Source: Helichrysum umbraculigerum
Taxonomy: Eukaryota > Streptophyta > Magnoliopsida > Asterales > Asteraceae
Length of the DNA: 64,000 nucleotides
Assembly: GCA_949592205.1 (NCBI GenBank)
Contig: CATIUR010000005.1
Location: forward strand, 137,785,277 to 137,849,276
Reading direction: 5' to 3'
Under the pieces are notes generated by a model that searched no databases, was not told the DNA's origin, and saw nothing but the letters and a program-made list of their open reading frames with translations. Numbering within the stretch: position 1 is the stretch's first letter; every line of letters starts with the position of its first letter. The position numbers and the translations under genes were made by a program. This document shows, one piece after another, positions 12,593 through 22,865 of the stretch.

Positions 12593-12803
12593 CAGCTCAA
12601 TTGGTGATACTAAGTGGTAAGACTTAGTATTAAAGGGGTCTCAGGTTCGAGACTCAACAACCTACCTATTGGTGAAATCCATAGGTGATGTGGTTGGGGT
12701 GCATTGGGCTGCAGACCTGGCCCAGTGGGTTTATATTAACATTGCTCCTCAGGCCCAGCTGTGGACCGCGTGAGCCCAGTGGGCTCAGGGGGAGGGTGTT
12801 ACA
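12593..12803 (+). mobile_element. SINE-like unit 1 with tRNA-type promoter boxes
   Basis: It begins CAGCTCAATTGG (A-box-like) and carries GGTTCGAGACTC (B-box-like), as in tRNA-derived SINEs. The body ends GGAGGGTGTTACA, unexpectedly resembling a gypsy LTR end. It is a diverged relative of the two units in the palindrome to its right. A 44-bp perfect palindrome (12791-12834) joins it to them head to head. Confidence 0.65.
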
Positions 12804-12821
12804 TAAAAAGTGCACTTTTTA

Positions 12822-13179
12822 TGTAACACCCTCCTCCATCGCCCGCAGGCCCAAGGAGGAATGTTAATATAAGCCATTGGGCCAGGTCTGCAGCCCAATG
12901 CACCCCAACCTATCTCCTGAACATCTCAGGTAGGTTGTTGGATTCGAACATGAATCCCTTTAATACTAAGTCTTACCACTTAGTATCACCAATTGAGCTG
13001 CAGCTCAATTGGTGATACTAAGTGGTAAGACTTAGTATTAAAGGGATTCATGTTCGAATCCAACAACCTACCTGAGATGTTCAGGAGATAGGTTGGGGTG
13101 CATTGGGCTGCAGACCTGGCCCAATGGCTTATATTAACATTCCTCCTTGGGCCTGCGGGCGATGGAGGAGGGTGTTACA
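12822..13179. repeat. 358-bp perfect palindrome of two inverted SINE-like units
   Basis: The arms 12822-13000 and 13001-13179 are exact reverse complements over 179 bp with no spacer; I compared them ten bases at a time and found no mismatch. Each arm carries a B-box-like GTTCGAATCC. The outer ends read TGTAACACC and GGTGTTACA. The palindrome abuts the CACAG TSD copy of element D. Its transcript would fold into a long hairpin. Confidence 0.95.
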
Positions 13180-13365
13180 CACAGTACAAAATACCCGTGT
13201 TTTATTTGTCCAGTCATAAGATAATATAAAATTCTTATTTATATTATTTTAAAATGTTTTCTAATGGAAGTATTTTATAAAAATGCTAATTGGAAATAAA
13301 AGTTAAATCATTTATAAAAAGTTTAAAATAGGCGCGAAAATTGGCCTTTTTAACCGGGTGTTACA

Positions 13366-14456
13366 TCGTTACTTGGCTGCCATTTTGTCAAACCTTTGCC
13401 CGCCTTCACCACGAACTTTCTTTTGCCATCATCGTTTGAATCAATTAGCAACGCGGAAGTACGAACAATGTCATGCATTTTGGTTGAGAATTGACTACTC
13501 CCGTTCAGTAACAAAGAAGAGGATTTAAGGGTGTTAACTACGATTCGAACTCTATCTCTTGCATCCTCAATGCTATTGAGGTCAGCGAACTTTCCCCAAC
13601 CCACCCCGTATAGTGCCAAGCGTTCCAACGAAATGAATGCGTCTTCTGGGAACATACTACATAATAGGAAACATAATTTCGCTTCATTGGATTTAAGATA
13701 GTCATAGTTTAACTTCAAGCGATCAAATGCAGTTCTTATCGATGAATCTATATGATGGGAGGCTTGATTCTTTAGTCGATGAAGTTCTGCCTTCCATATA
13801 TCTTCATTTTCATCTTTTAATGCATTTCCAACAACTTCGATGATTAGGGGGCTTCCCTTGCATTCTAAAAGGACCTCTGTTGCAACTTCTTTTAATTTGG
13901 CATCGTTCTCTATTCTTTCACCAACCACACGCTTGAAAGGGCTTCCCTTGCATTCTAAAAGGACCTCTGTTGCAACTTCTTTTAATTTGGCATCGTTCTC
14001 TATTCTTTCACCAACCACACGCTTGAAAAGAATCCATGCATCTTTTTTTGGCAAAAAATCTACAGATATACTTTTCTGAGCTCTCATAGTTGAACACATA
14101 TTTTTTTTTCTGGACGTCAACAAAATCTTGCAATTCATATAGTCTTTCCCACACGGAATGCGCAAATCATACATGTTCAGCTCCTCCCATACATCATCTA
14201 GGATGATTAGAACTGCTTCATTCTTCTTTATTCGCTTTGCTGCTACTTTAAGCTCATTTCTAATCCTTTCAATATTTAAGGTCTGTGTAACATTTATAAA
14301 CACAACATCAACAAATAGACTCCGCACTCTTAAAGCAGCTTCCTTAACTAATGTAGTTTTTCCTATGCCTCCCGCGCCATGAATTTCAATGATCTGTATT
14401 TTTTCATCTTTGATAGCATAAATGATATTATCCAAAAGAATCTTTTGGGTTGGAAT
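13366..14456 (-). pseudogene. NLR gene fragment 2: NB-ARC domain
   Basis: An open minus frame shows the NB-ARC motifs in order: P-loop GAGGIGKTT (about 14379-14352), kinase-2 LIILDDVW (about 14210-14187), RNBS-B CKILLTSR, GLPL-type GSPL, RNBS-D CFLLCSMFPED and MHD (13478-13470). This is the nucleotide-binding switch of a plant intracellular immune receptor. It contains an exact 30-residue tandem duplication just before GSPL. Upstream it joins fragment 1 in frame across the GGAAT TSD; downstream it is cut at SND by LTR A, which adds a few residues and a stop. There is no start codon of its own; the earliest in-frame codons are internal. Homology is certain, function very unlikely. Confidence 0.92.
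13849..14028 (-). repeat. 90-bp exact tandem duplication inside NB-ARC
   Basis: 13849-13938 and 13939-14028 appear identical, so the repeat keeps frame and duplicates 30 residues (FKRVVGERIE...LECKG) between RNBS-C and GLPL. Normal NB-ARC domains have a single copy. Confidence 0.93.
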
Positions 14457-16081
14457 TGTTGGAGTTCGGTACGAAAACGCAGCGGAAAATCACTTACAAA
14501 ACTATATTTAAAACGAACTCCTTCATTTGTAAACTTGTACAAAAACAATAGCTACAATAAAGATTGGAATAAGAATCATACCCTTGGAGCGAGATTCCGA
14601 TCGATTCGATCTTAGGATCAAACGAGAACCTCTCTATCGGGGAGACACCCAAAGTTCCGATCTCGAATGATATGCTTTCTATCACCAAATTTCCAGCTCC
14701 TTTTCCCTTCCAAAACAGCCCCTTGAATGCCTCTATACCTTCACCAAACCGCAACACCACACCTTTGTGTGTTGCGTATCCGAAATCCTCAAAGCCTTGA
14801 GATTTCGGATTAATTTGTGTGATGATCTTATGCAGATTTTGGACTGATTTTAGGTGTTTTCTATAGAGAGAAAACTTTTTGGAGAGAGAAAGGAAAGTGT
14901 GAAAGAGTGTATTGGTGAAATGAGGAGGTGGAGTATTATGTAAGATTCAAGAAAGTTTCAACTTTCTAGGCATGCAATCTTGAGAATAGAAAATGCATAG
15001 AATCTTTTTTTATTATGTTTAATTAATCTATACTATATAATATAAGGGGGTTGATGCTGATGTCATGCAGCTGACTTGGCCCAATCTTAAGCTTGATTCA
15101 TGCATACGTGGCATTAACTTGTGGTACAAATAAAACTGATTTTTTCAAAAAAATGTAAATAACTAACATATCCAAAGCCTTTATTGTTGACACATTATTC
15201 TAAGCAAGCATGCATGCTTTCCTATTATCTTTAAGATTTGTATTAGTTCCAATGCATAATAATAATTACTTATTTCACACCATGGCTGGCCAACTTTTGA
15301 AAAGGCTTTGGAATACGAAAAAGTTTGCATGCACGTTATTAATACGGGGGGTTACACTTTGAAAACACACAAACGTTATTAATGTTTCCCATTTAACTTC
15401 TATAGTAAGCTTGAGGCTATCATTACAAATTTAAAATTTTATTGTTATCAAGATCACACCTTCATCTGATTGGTTTATCTGCAACTAATTGCACCGCCCA
15501 AAATATTCAGTAACTCGGTTATCTGCTTTGTTATGCTTCTTCAGTTTCATTTTTGTTTGTCTTCTACCCCTCACTCTCTATGTACATTCTCATTCTGACC
15601 TTTTTCTTCATCTTTTTTCTTTCATTCTCCACATCTATCTAATTTATCATGCTATTTATGGTTCTGTGATTTTCTTCTATCTATTAATATTCTACAGGAT
15701 CGTTTCATTTTCCTCATATCCATTTTGAAATTAGGTGGAGATCTTATTCAATTGGGGAGTTTTAGCTGTCGTGTATGCTGTATCATAGCAACGACTGTTA
15801 TGTGCACCACCACCACTACAGCCCAAATGTTGTCGTCTAATTCAAGGTACAACAGGCCGATCTACACAAAACCGAGCCACTTCCTCTACTTCTCAAGGTT
15901 TATGGGTTTTTATTTATTTTGTCAAATTATAATATTTGTTTGTAGATCTTTTTGTTGAATTTGTATGTGTATATTGGGTGCATATATAATCAATGTGATT
16001 TTCATTTTTTGTTTCTGTTTTGAAGGTTATGTCTTCTGAGGTTTTGAACGTTATGTTGCACGCCAAGTGTTTGATGAAATG

Positions 16082-18546
16082 TGTAACACCCCCAAATTTA
16101 ATTATTTGCGGAAGCATACATTGGGTGTTACTAATCAATATACAAAGCGCAAGATTAATAGTAAACGACCTCTAAATGAGACGTTTCGAAAAGGTTTCAT
16201 AAATAATAATCGTTTGAAAACCGTAGGTTTTCATATACAAAAATGTAGTTTCCTAGAGTCCGCGCGTATAGCGGGAGATTCTATTGCATAATCATAATAT
16301 ACAAAAGATAATGCTAAGAATCTCCGTTAAATGCAAGGTAGAAATCATGCGACTCTAGCTAGTGTCCAAGGGTGGTCCTACTCCGTCTGTGTACCTGAGA
16401 TACAAAGCTAAAAAGTGTCAACCAAAAAGGTTGGTGAATCTTACAGGTTAGAATTATGTAAGTGTTATGAACCACAAGTATGTACCCGTATTGCTATCAA
16501 GCAAGGTAAGTAAATCAGTAAATCAGTACAGTGCCATGAGCTCATAAGTTGAAGCTTAACCGTGTAGTGTGAATATATCACGTACCCCCGTGAGTGCTAT
16601 CCGCACACTCATATGTAACAAATACTAATATGTCTGTTTCTACGTGTAAATCAGTACGTGGTGGCGCTACCACCCAAGACAGGGATTGTCAGTCCCAAAT
16701 GGATCCATCTACTAGTAGTCGCGCTTAAGTCCATAACTAACAACTTACGAATAGGAGGCTTTCAGTGGATAAAAGTAACTCATGCGTTTGTTTGTAAACA
16801 GTAAGGTAATCAGTTCAGTACATTGTGTTCATATGTAAAACAGTTGCTAAGTATCTCACCCCAAAGTATAAAAACAGTAAAAGTGGGGCTGTAAGAGTCA
16901 CCTGAGTCGAGCAGTGGTAAATAGCAAGTAGTAGTAAAGCAAGTAGGTTCTCCGAACCCGTAACCTCCTAGTGCCTAAACACGTAAGGTTAAGTAAGTAG
17001 ATGTCTCGCAAGACCATCTAGGCTAGTTGCTCATACAACCCGTTGTGTTTAAATGTTGGTTCGTTCGCGTTTGTATCAAAGTATACGGCCCGTTGGTGAT
17101 TTGTTATAATTAAAGTTTATCATTCATAACGCAAATTAGAGTTATTACACTTGAAAAGTATGTTCCATTATGTTCGATGATTCGTATTGTATAAGTATTT
17201 GAAATTGTACAGGTTTGACACTTGGTGAGAAATGTGCTTACAGAGTCTAGGTACGGGGGTCCGGGGGCAGCGCCCCTGGCTAGCGGGGTCCAAGGGGCGG
17301 CAGCCCCTGGCGGGGTCCAAGGGGCAGAGCCCCTGGCTGGGGTCGAGCTGCCAGGTCAGCTTGGAAAATTTTTATTTCTACTATGTTGTTTTGACGAAAA
17401 AACGCATCTGGATCCGAATTTGGGTAAAATCAGGTGTTAAAATCTTGGTTCCGACACTTAGTAAAAATCTGAGTTTTCAAGGTTCTGTTTTGTGCGACGT
17501 TGTGTGCGACGTCGGGTGCGACGTCGGGTGCGACGTCGGGTGCGACGTCGCAGATCCTGACTGCGACGTTGAGCATGGCGTCGCTGTACGCGACGTCGCA
17601 ACTTAATGCGACGTTGTGACTGACGTCGCACAATGCGAGGTCACGAGGGGTTGTGCGACGTTGAGGCTGACGTCGCATGAATCTGGGTCCAAATGCGACG
17701 TCGCGGTCTGTTGGCCGGAAAATGTGCCGAAAACAAGTTTTCCGGTTTCCGTTCGGTCCAAATCTTTTACCCAACCCTTATATGAACATATTAAGCCTAT
17801 TTATACCATAATCTTGTAAAAATGATCAAAAACGAGAGATGTCGGGATTTGTCGGAAACTTACGCGGCGTCGGATTGAAAATCCGAAAAGATAGGAATGT
17901 AGATCGCGTAGTGGTGAACGTTTTCTTCCAAAGAGATGCTATGATCCGAGTGCGTTTAATATGTTTATTTGGTAGTTTTGATGGTGGTGGTGAATTAGAG
18001 AGAAAAAGAAAGAAAGAGAAGGAAGAGAGAGAGAGAGGGTTGATGAAATGAGAAGAAAAATGGAGGTGGGTGGGGTTTTGGTAAAGCTCCCCCACTTTCA
18101 GTCTCCGCTCCGCGCTCCGGGTGGTGTTCGTTTTCTCCGTCGTTTAACGTTAAATAATTATTTTACATTTTAAATGGTAGGTTTTAAATACAAATTATTA
18201 CGCGACATTTTTATTTAAATATTTTACAAATAAGTTTGAATACTTTTGTTTTTAAATCGTGTAAACTTTGATCGAGCGATATGAGATAATTACTAATTAT
18301 TATAAGAATAGCGTTTCGTTCATAATTGCGTTATTTTAGTTTATAAACATTTGTTCACCAACGTCCGTACTAATCGAATAGAATTTCATTCTATTTACAT
18401 TGCGTACGATTTAAGTCAAATCGCAAAGTTGTATATATATTTACCAACATATAATCCGATACATAAATTAGCCTAACACAGAACTAATTACATGTATTAA
18501 CAAAGAATTAGGCGCTAATACTAGCCCTAATTTGGCGGTTGTTACA
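16082..18546 (-). mobile_element. Solo gypsy LTR 'B' (2,465 bp)
   Basis: It starts TGTAACACCCCC, ends GGTTGTTACA, and has a perfect 5-bp TSD AAATG (16077-16081 and 18547-18551). Its left end (GCGGAAGCAT...GGGTGTTACTAATC) resembles LTR A and the U5 side of element C, so it is Tekay-like and read on the minus strand. It is inserted in the Helitron and is therefore younger than it. Confidence 0.92.
17260..17705. repeat. GC-rich hairpin arrays in LTR B
   Basis: At 17260-17340 there are units such as AGGGGC-aga-GCCCCT and GGGGC-agc-GCCCC. At 17490-17705 there are repeats of TGCGACGTCGCA and GCGACGTCGGGT. GC content is far above the surrounding sequence. The false frames at 17232-17774 are translations of this array. 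Confidence 0.8.
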
Positions 18547-18989
18547 AAATGTGTAAGAGTTTTTGCCTTTCTTTGTAATAGACTTATGAATACCTTTGTT
18601 CTTCATTTTGTTGATGTGTAATTTTAAAGGTTTATAATTTAATAGATTAGGTTCATTCTGTTTCAGTAAATCTTCAAAGTACTTGGTGCAATATCAATAA
18701 TAAATACTCTTATCTAATAGATAAGGTGATTAGAAACAGTCTTATTTATTTTTATTATAACAACATATAAACGAGACTGATAAATGTAAACCCGTGATTA
18801 TAATTGTTTTGATTTCCTTAAAGAAATGAGGCATTGATATGTTGTAAATGCGGAATTTGATATAGTGCGAAAAACATATAAGACCGGCAGGAGTAGTTTG
18901 TGATTCAAATGGTTCATCTATTGTTACTTTGTAGGGACATGACTTGAAACTCGAATGTCAAATCGGTGAGTATCCAAGATATTAAAAGT

Positions 18990-19170
18990 GAGGGAAAAAG
19001 ATTATGACTTTCGAATCAGTTATTTTAGGTACAAGAGAGTTGCTTACTTGGATACTGATGTTGGACAGTCCGAGTTCACCCCTCCTGGATGTCTCTCACT
19101 TGCTGTGCGAAAGACGTATAAGACCTGCAAATGCTTCTTCTTTGGTGGCACTTCTTCAAAAAGGTCTTAT
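18990..19170 (+). pseudogene. NOL9/GRC3-like polynucleotide kinase fragment captured by the Helitron
   Basis: The plus frame reads YKRVAYLDTDVGQSEFTPPG, then after a short non-matching stretch CFFFGGTSSKR. The first matches the Walker-B-side segment of the CLP1/NOL9 (GRC3) 5'-hydroxyl polynucleotide kinase family, used in rRNA/RNA processing. The second resembles the next conserved block of plant NOL9 proteins. The intervening 20-30 residues are missing, so it is a partial, possibly exon-deleted capture. No P-loop half was seen. Recognition is from memory of family motifs, not a search. Confidence 0.75.
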
Positions 19171-19560
19171 TTTATGTTAACCTTTTTGTTTTGTAATCGG
19201 ATTAATAATATCAAATAATTTGTATGTTTGATTGTTGTTGAGAAGGACTGTTCAATCTGCAGCTGTGAGCAATTTTTAATATATGTAGCTATTTGACATT
19301 AGGCTTATGTAATTGTTCAAATGTGCTAAACTTTTCGCAGCAAGCTGTGATTATTGATATATTTATCTTGACCTTTGGATACTTGGCCCAAATCAGTTGG
19401 TATACTTTGAAATGCTATTGCAAACTTATTTATTATATATTTTATGTGATCAAAGGTAACTCATTCATATTTAAATTGCTCAATTATGCATTTTTAGAGA
19501 TGCTATGTGCTTGAAATGCTGATTATATATTTCGCAGAGCCTTCGATTGTTCTAAATGTG

Positions 19561-19612
19561 GCCAAATTTGGTTAACCTGCTACTTTGCCAAATTTGGTTA
19601 ACCTGCTACTTG
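19561..19612. repeat. 26-bp tandem duplication inside the Helitron
   Basis: GCCAAATTTGGTTAACCTGC plus six bases occurs twice back to back (19561-19586, 19587-19612). Confidence 0.8.
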
Positions 19613-20977
19613 GTTGGTTGAGCTTTTGTTCCAACCCATAGCAAAAAGCCTGTTACCCAAGCCCATTTTGCCATGTCTACAGATAATACAAGAAATAGAG
19701 AACAAGCACGTAGATATACCTGCCAGATATAACCAGACAACTACATATGCAACTGATAAACTGTGACCAACCAATAAAGTGCGGTGCAGCAAATATCCAA
19801 CAATTCTGTTATGCTATTTTTATTTTACTATGCAGATAAATAAATGAAGATGAAGTTACTCAAGAATCAAATTGGTGGATTTAAATTGGTACCAATGGGT
19901 GAAGGAACCGCAAACAGTGGGATGCAGGAGGTTGTGATTAGGTGGGTATTTGGGCTGTAAAATGTAGTGGCTGCATTCTATGATTTGTTGCCGGTAAGTT
20001 TATATAGCTTCAAACCTTCCAAGGAAAGTTGAGAGTGATGGTTTAGTTGGAATGTATTTATTAGTGAGTGTGTAAAAAGTTGATGTGATTGTTTTTGCTG
20101 TAGTGAGGTTGGTGTGGTTGTACATATGTAACATTGGTGTAATTTTTTAGTGTTTAGTAATATATTCTACTTATTTCTAAAAAATAAAAAATTAAGGATA
20201 CTATTCTGCTGCATTCATACCTGTATTTATTTACCTCGAGTATAAATGTATTTTGGAAAAGGTTCTGTTTACTTTAACATTTTGGCGACTAGAAGCTACA
20301 TTTTTTAAATATAGTATTTACTTGAGGTTTTTGCAATGTGTGTTATACTGTTATACATATCATTTATAGATAAGTAGACATGTGACATATATACTAATTC
20401 GAATCATATTGTGCAGTGCGTTATGGGGTAATCGACATATCTATCATAATTCTCTTTATCACAATACTGGTGTAAGGCACATCTCACCAAACTAGACGTA
20501 TGTTGTCTGTTTTCTATAGGCACTTAGAGTTGATATAATTAACTATTTTCAAAATTGGTGAAATAAATTATTCATTTCAAATGTACATTGTACATTCTAG
20601 GTGGTAAATATTTAAAAGGTATGTCTTACTGAGTAAATGATCAACACTTAATAATAATTAAAACAAAATGAAACTTTTTTGGTGGGTTTCACGTTACTAA
20701 CACATGTGTTAAAGTGTTGCATTTAGGGTTTAGGATTTGGGGTTTAGGGATTAAAGTGTTTCATCTACTTTCACATTTAAGTGTTGTGTTAAAGTGTTTA
20801 CTGTACAATGTACATCGGTAATTCTTCCTCACATATTTAAATATTTATGGTTAACCTGGTGTTATTACTAATAACATAAAAGCGCGATAAAAGAGATTTA
20901 TCATATAAAACTATTTATATCGTAATTATAGAGATACAATATAGAAAATAATCTTATAAAATATTTTCTAATGAAAA

Positions 20978-21005
20978 CCCGTGTTTTCACGGGTCTTAAA
21001 ACTAG
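20978..21005 (+). other. Helitron 3' terminus
   Basis: A 6-bp stem, 4-nt loop hairpin (CCCGTG/CACGGG), then TCTTAAAA and CTAG. This is the canonical structure that ends rolling-circle transposition. Confidence 0.9.
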
Positions 21006-21246
21006 TGACTAGTTATATGTATAACTAATTAATTAAACAAACTCAACCTAGCTAATAATTTAGACCATTAACAAATGTCTAGTTAGCTAACCTCATAAGA
21101 AAGTATATCAAACGATTTTTAAATCGGCCTTTGCGCGTGACCGAATAAGATAAATGGACTTTATATTATTATGTCATGGGCATATCTTTGAATCATAATG
21201 TACCACGGTCAAACCCGAAGCCAACCCGAGAACATTGATTCCAACA

Positions 21247-21722
21247 GGAATATCATCATGATGCTTTCGATCAATAAGATCAAAGAATCCTGGCAGAGAT
21301 GTAGGATAAGAGCAACAACTTTCGTAAGACTTTCCATTTTGGTAATGTTGTGATAGAGAATCAGCTATCTTTGCCGCCCTCTTACCATATTGATGAAGTT
21401 TGCTAATATTTTGACAATTACAAGATTTGTTGGCATTAACTTCCACTGCAATGATCTCTTCAAGAAACCAGTCTGCCTTGGAAATTAAATCATTTTGCCC
21501 CACCCACTCTTCAACGCCATATGAGAGCTTCTCTGCTTTACTTTTAGCTATATCTATTCGTTCTTGAACCTCCTTCTTCAATTTCTTGATATTATAAACT
21601 TCATTCTCTAACTTCTTAACATTTTCAATGAAATTCCTCGCATAAGCAATCTCCCTACTTAGTGTACTAAACAACAGGTTCACTACTTTCTGAACCACGA
21701 CTTTAGCCGCCTCGTCTTGCAT
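21247..21722 (-). pseudogene. NLR gene fragment 1: coiled-coil domain with start codon
   Basis: From ATG 21722 the frame encodes a charged helical N-terminus (MQDEAAKVVVQ..., ENVKKLENEVYNIKKLKKEV) typical of coiled-coil NLRs of the RGC2-like type. It runs to HDDIP, where it joins TQKILLDN of the NB-ARC part in frame. A TATAG just upstream of the start may be a 3' splice site of a 5'-UTR intron; the extra open frame upstream to 21794 is low-complexity. Beyond 21247 the frame runs into the copia-type LTR. It is the only end of the gene present in the window. Confidence 0.85.
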
Positions 21723-22058
21723 TGCAAATCCTTTTCCCTCTATAGATGGGTTGGAGATCAAAGTAGTCAGAAATAAAATAAAAAAAAAAAACAAAAATTA
21801 GGACAATAAACAAGGAACTACAATGTGTAAAACATTTTACAGAAAATGAAAGTTGAAAGAGCGAAATACAAAATAACTTGTAACAACAACAACAACAACA
21901 AAAATAAATAAATAAATAAAAATTATATTTGGGCCTAAACTTATATGGCTAAAATAAGGATGAAACCATTTTTTTAGTTGTTGAATTAAAGTATGGCAGA
22001 GCTAAGGATAAAAAGCACAAAAGGCACAATCTTTTACAGTTAAGTTAAAACTAATCGG

Positions 22059-22519
22059 ATAAGGCCACAAGTTGGCCATACAAACATCAATTGTGATGCG
22101 GCTTGGCAAAAAGAATTTTGTAAGGTGGGATTGGGTTTTATAGCTCACAATTATAATGTTGATGTACTACTATCAGGGGCTCGATCAAAATGTTATGCAA
22201 GCTCAGTTTTGGTAGTCGAGGCTAAAGCTATCCTTGGGCTATGTCTCATGCACGAAGTAGAGGGTACTCGGAGGTCACATTCGAGACTGATTCTTTGTGC
22301 TTAGTTAGGGCGCTTAGTAGCAGATTCACCTCACCACAAATTGTGTGTATGTTCTCGGATATTTTAAATAACGCCCTAGGTTTTAATGTGTGTAATTGGT
22401 TGGTTGTTAAAAGAGAAGGAAATCATGTAGCTCATAGCATAGCTTCTTCAGCCTTGTCTTGTACGCACGAGATAATCCTGGAAGGTAGACTTCGCGTCCA
22501 TATGGTTAAGCAAAGATGA
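22059..22519 (+). pseudogene. RNase H-like (RVT_3) domain remnant of a non-LTR retrotransposon
   Basis: Frame 1 reads INCDAAW...VVEAKAIL and, after a frameshift near 22233, frame 2 reads SHARSRGYSEVTFETDSL...REGNHVAHSIAS. The conserved acidic residues D (INCDAAW), E (VEAKA) and D (FETDS) and the NxxAH histidine region are all present, in the order of the plant RVT_3 RNase H family. No RT is visible upstream. A stand-alone RVT_3 host pseudogene is an alternative. Confidence 0.75.
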
Positions 22520-22832
22520 ACCCTTATCTCATATTGATTAATATATTTGTGTTTTCATCAAAAATAAATAAGTTACTCCATTATTTTCTTCTTCTTTGTT
22601 TTTGTTTTCCTTTTTTGGTTTTCGTTTTAATTTATTGGGCTCGAACTATTTAGATTTAAGTTTGTCTGAATTTTTGGCAATTACCGTATGAACAAAACTA
22701 CATAATGCATTTTTTATAACATTCAGTACTTCATATATTTCTTTCAACTATATTTAAGCATAAAATGCATATGAAATCTCAGATTTAAAACACCACACAT
22801 ATATACAAAACACAAAATCTAGAATTATTGAA

Positions 22833-22865
<33 letters not shown>

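Larger units (their letters stand above)
4459..13179 (+). mobile_element. Element D: young non-autonomous Tekay-like gypsy retrotransposon (LARD)
   Basis: It has two near-identical LTRs (4459-6531 and 10516-12588), a tRNA-Met primer binding site, a polypurine tract and the TSD CACAG (4454-4458 and 13180-13184). The 4-kb internal region encodes nothing recognisable. Just before the polypurine tract the bases read FEDEIS-like, as at the 3' end of Tekay/Del pol genes, which supports descent from that chromovirus lineage. The right TSD lies not at the LTR end (12588) but after an extra 591 bp of SINE-like units. It is inserted into solo LTR A. Confidence 0.88.
1660..13365 (-). mobile_element. Solo gypsy LTR 'A' (about 2.98 kb net), split by element D
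   Basis: It starts TGTAACACCC at 1660 and ends GGGTGTTACA at 13365. It is flanked by the 5-bp TSD TCGTT (1655-1659 and 13366-13370). The two parts are 1660-4458 and 13185-13365. Orientation is inferred as minus because its left end resembles the U5 end of element C. No internal region is present, so it is a solo LTR left by LTR-LTR recombination. It sits inside the NLR coding sequence. Confidence 0.9.
15027..21005 (+). mobile_element. Non-autonomous Helitron carrying a host-gene fragment
   Basis: The 5' end is TCTATACTATATAATATAA at 15027. The 3' end is a CCCGTG-tttt-CACGGG hairpin (20978-20993) followed 8 nt later by CTAG (21002-21005). It is inserted between A (15026) and T (21006), as Helitrons are. 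No Rep/helicase was seen. It contains a NOL9/GRC3-like exon fragment and, as a later insertion, solo LTR B. Net length without LTR B is about 3.5 kb. The remaining sequence (15.1-16.0 and 19.2-20.9 kb) is non-coding as far as I can tell; 20.6-20.8 kb has TTTAGGG-like runs related to the foldback element at 43 kb. Confidence 0.88.
14457..21246. mobile_element. Solo copia-type LTR (about 811 bp net), split by a Helitron
   Basis: It starts TGTTGGAG at 14457, ends TCCAACA at 21246, and is flanked by the TSD GGAAT (14452-14456 and 21247-21251). The two parts are 14457-15026 and 21006-21246. The short inverted ends fit an LTR; there is no internal coding region. Copia rather than gypsy is a judgement from the ends and length. 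The insertion separates the NLR coiled-coil from NB-ARC without changing frame at the junction. Confidence 0.8.

Noticed and set aside
12640..13060. tRNA genes, suggested by GGTTCGAGACTC and GTTCGAATCC
   Set aside because: No cloverleaf could be drawn; the boxes belong to SINE-like units.
14363..14760. Frames upstream of NB-ARC on the minus strand
   Set aside because: They run into the copia-type LTR; the true continuation of the NLR frame is at 21247.
17232..17774. GC-rich 114-124-aa frames on both strands with CDVGCDV repeats
   Set aside because: Translation of the GCGACGTCGGGT repeats in solo LTR B.
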